The notes beneath the pieces were generated by a model. It saw only the letters and a list, made by a program, of their open reading frames with translations, was not told the DNA's origin and made no database searches. From Nostoc cf. edaphicum LEGE 07299 (GTDB lineage: Bacteria > Cyanobacteriota > Cyanobacteriia > Cyanobacteriales > Nostocaceae): 9,169 nt of DNA. Of this stretch, positions 6,415-9,169 are shown in pieces. Made by a program: the position numbers and the translations under genes. The stretch is taken from contig NZ_JADEXF010000073.1 of the NCBI RefSeq assembly GCF_015207245.1, positions 1 through 9,169 of the forward strand, given 5' to 3'. The number at the start of each line of letters is the position of its first letter. Within the stretch, counting starts at the first letter, position 1.

Positions 6415-6826
6415 TGACCATCGCTTTCTGTTCACAGAGCGAACTGATAGTCAAGGGCGATCGAGCGTTATGCCATATTTGCCCTTAACCCTTACCAACA
6501 GAAGTCTTTCTACAGAAGCGATCGCGCTGTTAGATACAGGTGCGAGTGTTAATGTTCTACCTTACGAAATTGGCTTACAGTTAGGAGCAGTTTGGCAAGA
6601 GCAGACCGTCCCTATTCAGTTGAGTGGGAATTTGGCTCTTAATGAGGCACGAGGCTTAGTGCTGTCTGGTGAAGTTGCTCCGTTCTCGCCTATTTTGCTT
6701 GCATTTGCCTGGACTCAATCGAAAGATACACCTATAATACTGGGACACATGAACTTTTTTGCAGAGTTTAACGTGTGTTTTTATCGACACGAGTTAGCGT
6801 TTGAAGTTTGTCCAAGAGCAAAGTGA
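6407..6826 (+). CDS. retropepsin-like aspartic protease domain protein
   Basis: The 139-residue product is a single-lobe aspartic protease of the retroviral type, which works as a homodimer with one aspartate from each chain. LLDTGASVNVLP (41-52) carries the catalytic Asp43 in the D-T-G-A motif, and ILG (111-113) matches the second conserved Ile-Leu-Gly element in these folds. The hydrophobic strand pattern between them fits the retropepsin barrel. Size is close to other single-domain retropepsins. No signal peptide or membrane helix is visible, so it is probably cytoplasmic. The start ATG lies inside the end of the 86-residue gene, in a different frame. Substrates are unknown. Its conserved neighbour may be a substrate, inhibitor or specificity partner; this is inference. 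Confidence 0.8.
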   Translation: MLDDHRFLFTERTDSQGRSSVMPYLPLTLTNRSLSTEAIALLDTGASVNVLPYEIGLQLGAVWQEQTVPIQLSGNLALNEARGLVLSGEVAPFSPILLAFAWTQSKDTPIILGHMNFFAEFNVCFYRHELAFEVCPRAK

Positions 6827-6873
6827 AGGGTGTTGCATAACCAGCAGCCCAATAAGTGGCTAACAACAAAGTG

Positions 6874-7458
6874 TCATTGCCAGACATAAATCAGGACAAA
6901 CAAAACAATCCAGATGACATCAACAAAGTGCCAGAAAATAGAAGTGGCATTTACACCAAAATGACCTGTGTCGTAGTTACCAGGAATGAAAGAGCGACCA
7001 AAAACAAGTATCTGTAATAAAATGCCAGTAAGAACGTGCAAACCGTGGAAACCTGTCAGTAAGTAAAACATTCCACCAAAAACACCTGTAGTAAAGCCAA
7101 AAGAAAGATGGCTCCACTCGATCGCTTGCCCGACTAAAAAGTAACTTCCCATTGCGATCGAAAGCATTAGAAACTGGCGAAATGTTATCAAGTCGTGGCG
7201 TGCAAGGGCGCGTTCTGCCAAGTAGATGACAAAGCTACTAGAAACAAGAATTACCGTATTAATTGCCGGATCTCTAACTTCCAGTCCAGAAACACCAGTT
7301 GGTAGCCAGTCAGGATTTGCTGTTTTATAGACAATATATGCTGTAAAAAAACCGAGGAAAATGAAAGTCTCTGACAGCAAGAAGACAATGAAGCCGAACA
7401 TCTTGCTGCCTTCTTCATCATGGGTATGCTCGTGTGAGGGATTGATGGAACTATCCAT
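6874..7458 (-). CDS. ctaE: cytochrome c oxidase subunit III
   Basis: The 194-residue membrane subunit of the aa3-type terminal oxidase supports stable proton pumping of subunit I. Five hydrophobic helices lie near 20-42, 66-84, 94-114, 126-152 and 175-193. Family landmarks are TGFHGLHVLTG (135-145) and FWHFVDVIWIVLF (175-187). The N-terminus is short and histidine-rich (HEHTHDEEG), as is common in the five-helix bacterial form that lacks the first two helices of longer homologues. The start ATG at 7458 has AGGAG about 8 nt upstream. It follows ctaD on the same strand after a 143-bp repeat-bearing spacer, so it belongs to the ctaCDE cluster. It converges with the protease gene 47 bp downstream. 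Confidence 0.95.
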   Translation of the reverse strand: MDSSINPSHEHTHDEEGSKMFGFIVFLLSETFIFLGFFTAYIVYKTANPDWLPTGVSGLEVRDPAINTVILVSSSFVIYLAERALARHDLITFRQFLMLSIAMGSYFLVGQAIEWSHLSFGFTTGVFGGMFYLLTGFHGLHVLTGILLQILVFGRSFIPGNYDTGHFGVNATSIFWHFVDVIWIVLFVLIYVWQ

Positions 7459-7484
7459 TGCTTGAAACTCCTATATATTTATCT

Positions 7485-7572
7485 CACGCAGAGGCACAGA
7501 GAAAATGCGATCAATACCTCACCCCAAACTCTCTGCGTCCCTCTGCGCGAACCTCTGCGTACCTTTGCGTTT
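7485..7572. repeat. imperfect inverted repeat in the ctaD-ctaE spacer
   Basis: A left arm CACGCAGAGGCACAGAG (7485-7501) faces a run of CTCTGCGT-like words on the right (7530-7572: CTCTGCGTCC, CTCTGCGCGA, CCTCTGCGTA, CCTTTGCGT). The transcript could fold into a hairpin between ctaD and ctaE. Similar 'CTCTGCGT' runs recur between cyanobacterial genes. It may alter the ratio of subunit III to subunit I or give mRNA ends. Confidence 0.6.
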
Positions 7573-7601
7573 AAAATCAAATCAAACATTTGGCCTGCTC
7601 T

Positions 7602-9169
7602 CTAATGCTCGGCTACCAACGGTTCAGATTTCCCATATCCGTAGGGTTCACCCACAACAACTGGAATTTCCTCAAAGTTCTCAACAGGAGGTGGTGAAGA
7701 AACTAACCACTCCAGTCCAATTGCTCGCCAAGGATTCTTCGGTGCTTGCTTGTCATGTATCCAAGAACCAATAATATTCAGAATAAAGGGCAAAGTGGAT
7801 ACACCTAGCAAAAATCCTCCGATACTGGCGATAATATTCCAAAATTCATACTCTGGGGCATAAGAAGAAACTCGACGCAACATTCCCTGTAATCCTAGTG
7901 GGTGCATTGGGAAGAAGTTGAGGTTAGTGCCAATGAACGCCAGCCAGAAATGCAACTTGCCCAAGCCTTCGTAATACATACGTCCAGTCATCTTGGGGAA
8001 CCAGAAGTAAATAGCAGCAAACATCCCCATCGTGACTGTACCGTACAGAACATAGTGGAAGTGACCCACCACATAGTAAGTGTTGTTGACATGGACATCA
8101 ATAGGAACAGAAGAGAGGGTGATGCCAGTGATACCTGCAAATACAAACAATATTAATGCACCAAACGCAAACAGCATTGGTGTATCAAATCGTAGCTTGC
8201 CACCCCAAATCGTTGCAGTCCAGGCAAACACCTTAATGCCAGTGGGGACAGAAACGAACATTGTTGTGAGCATGAAAAACAGCCGCATCCAGCCTGGAGT
8301 ACCACTGACGTATAAATGGTGTACCCAGACTATACCGCTAACTCCAGCAATCAGGAGTGATGAAATGGCGACAATCTTATAGCCAAACAGAGGTTTACGA
8401 GCAAAAACAGGAAATATCTCTGAAAAAACTCCAAAGACCGGCAAAATGATTACGTAAACAGCAGGGTGAGAGTAGAACCAGAAAAAGTGCTGAAATAAAA
8501 CTGGGTCGCCTCCCTTGGCAGGGTCAAAAAAGCTAGTTCCAACTGTTAAGTCGAGTAAAAGCATGACTGCACCTGCTGTTAAGACAGGTAGTCCAAACAG
8601 TTGGATAATCTGGGCACTGAATACGTTCCAAACAAAGATGGGTGTACGGAAGGGTGTCATCCCAGGTGCGCGCATCTTAACAATCGTGGTGACAAAGTTA
8701 ATCGCCCCCATAATTGAGGAAACACCTGATATTGCCACTGCTAGAAGCCAGATTACTTCACCATTGATTAAGTTTCCTGTCGGGTTTTGCAAGCTGACGG
8801 GAGGGTATGACCACCAACCGGCTTGCGCTGGCCCACCGGGTACAAAGAAACTGGCCATCAGTAGGATAGCAGCGATCGGTATCATCCAGAAGGCAACAGC
8901 ATTCAGTCTAGGAAACGCCATATCTCGCGCCCCAATCATCAGAGGTACAAGATAGTTAGCAAAACCTGTAAGTATGGGGAATGTCCATCCAAATAGCATC
9001 ACAGTGCCGTGCATGGTGAACATTGCATTATAAACACTACGGTCAACTAAGTCTGATTCTGGGGTAATCAATTCCCCACGAATGATCATTGCAAATATGC
9101 CACCAACTAAAAAGAGAATGAAAGCGGTAACAATATACTGAATACCGATAACTTTGTGGTCTGTGCTGA
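7602..9169 (-). CDS. ctaD: cytochrome c oxidase subunit I, 5' end outside the window
   Basis: This is the catalytic subunit of the aa3-type heme-copper terminal oxidase, in thylakoid or plasma membrane respiration. It has 521 visible residues; an ATG at 9089 is only internal, because the frame stays open to the window edge and encodes STDHKVIGIQY, the usual opening just before helix I. Numbering from that ATG: low-spin heme ligand His27 (MHGT), CuB ligand His208 and the cross-linked Tyr212 (HPAVY), CuB pair His257-His258 (VHHLY), and heme ligands His343 and His345 (VGHFHYV). All metal ligands are present. The YSHPAVY wording places it with A2-type oxidases, which use Tyr-Ser instead of the D-channel Glu. 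Upstream, outside the window, subunit II (ctaC) is expected. Confidence 0.96.
   Translation of the reverse strand, partial: STDHKVIGIQYIVTAFILFLVGGIFAMIIRGELITPESDLVDRSVYNAMFTMHGTVMLFGWTFPILTGFANYLVPLMIGARDMAFPRLNAVAFWMIPIAAILLMASFFVPGGPAQAGWWSYPPVSLQNPTGNLINGEVIWLLAVAISGVSSIMGAINFVTTIVKMRAPGMTPFRTPIFVWNVFSAQIIQLFGLPVLTAGAVMLLLDLTVGTSFFDPAKGGDPVLFQHFFWFYSHPAVYVIILPVFGVFSEIFPVFARKPLFGYKIVAISSLLIAGVSGIVWVHHLYVSGTPGWMRLFFMLTTMFVSVPTGIKVFAWTATIWGGKLRFDTPMLFAFGALILFVFAGITGITLSSVPIDVHVNNTYYVVGHFHYVLYGTVTMGMFAAIYFWFPKMTGRMYYEGLGKLHFWLAFIGTNLNFFPMHPLGLQGMLRRVSSYAPEYEFWNIIASIGGFLLGVSTLPFILNIIGSWIHDKQAPKNPWRAIGLEWLVSSPPPVENFEEIPVVVGEPYGYGKSEPLVAEH

Noticed and set aside
6140..6454. A 104-codon minus-strand frame opposite the 86-residue gene
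   Set aside because: It is an antisense shadow of the 86-residue gene and the protease start; it has no ribosome-binding site or recognisable motif.
8080..8955. Plus-strand frames opposite ctaD (8080-8382, 8515-8955)
   Set aside because: They are antisense to strongly conserved subunit I sequence and show only its reverse-complement composition.

Overview
The window looks like a chromosomal segment from a filamentous (Nostoc/Anabaena-like) cyanobacterium. Three things point that way. The HIP1 octamer GCGATCGC occurs seven times (starting at 903, 2799, 3503, 5323, 5993, 6016 and 6518). The spacers carry purine-rich 'ggcagaaggcagagg' and 'ctctgcgt' repeat arms that are familiar from cyanobacterial intergenic DNA. 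The cytochrome oxidase genes are of the cyanobacterial aa3 type. The assignment rests on reading alone; no search was run.

Layout. Positions 1-640 are gene-poor and may hold a decayed reading frame on the minus strand. Positions 641-829 form a MITE-like inverted-repeat unit. A TetR-type regulator (869-1483, +) is followed by a stand-alone class I glutamine amidotransferase (1604-2302, +). Convergent to these is a complete tungstate ABC transporter operon on the minus strand, transcribed tupA (5092-4208), tupB (4125-3427), tupC (3430-2348); tupB and tupC overlap by ATGA.

Positions 5233-6066 are a scar region. Two decayed copies of the same PIN-domain (VapC-type) toxin gene 3' end (5233-5398 and 5901-6066, offset about 670 bp, roughly 80% identical in their best 80 bp) flank a small acidic protein gene of unknown function (5430-5660, -). 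Next comes a tight two-gene unit on the plus strand: an 86-residue helical protein (6154-6414) and, overlapping it by 8 nt, a retropepsin-like aspartic protease (6407-6826). The window ends with cytochrome c oxidase subunit III (7458-6874, -) and subunit I (from beyond 9169 to 7602, -), separated by a 143-bp spacer with an imperfect inverted repeat.

How the genes work together. TupABC should import tungstate in an ATP-driven way: periplasmic TupA binds the oxyanion, TupB is the membrane channel and TupC the ATPase with a C-terminal oxyanion-binding-like domain. CtaD and CtaE form the core of the respiratory terminal oxidase, with subunit II expected just outside the window. The least understood part, and the best candidate for something undescribed, is the small-protein/retropepsin pair next to the dead toxin copies.
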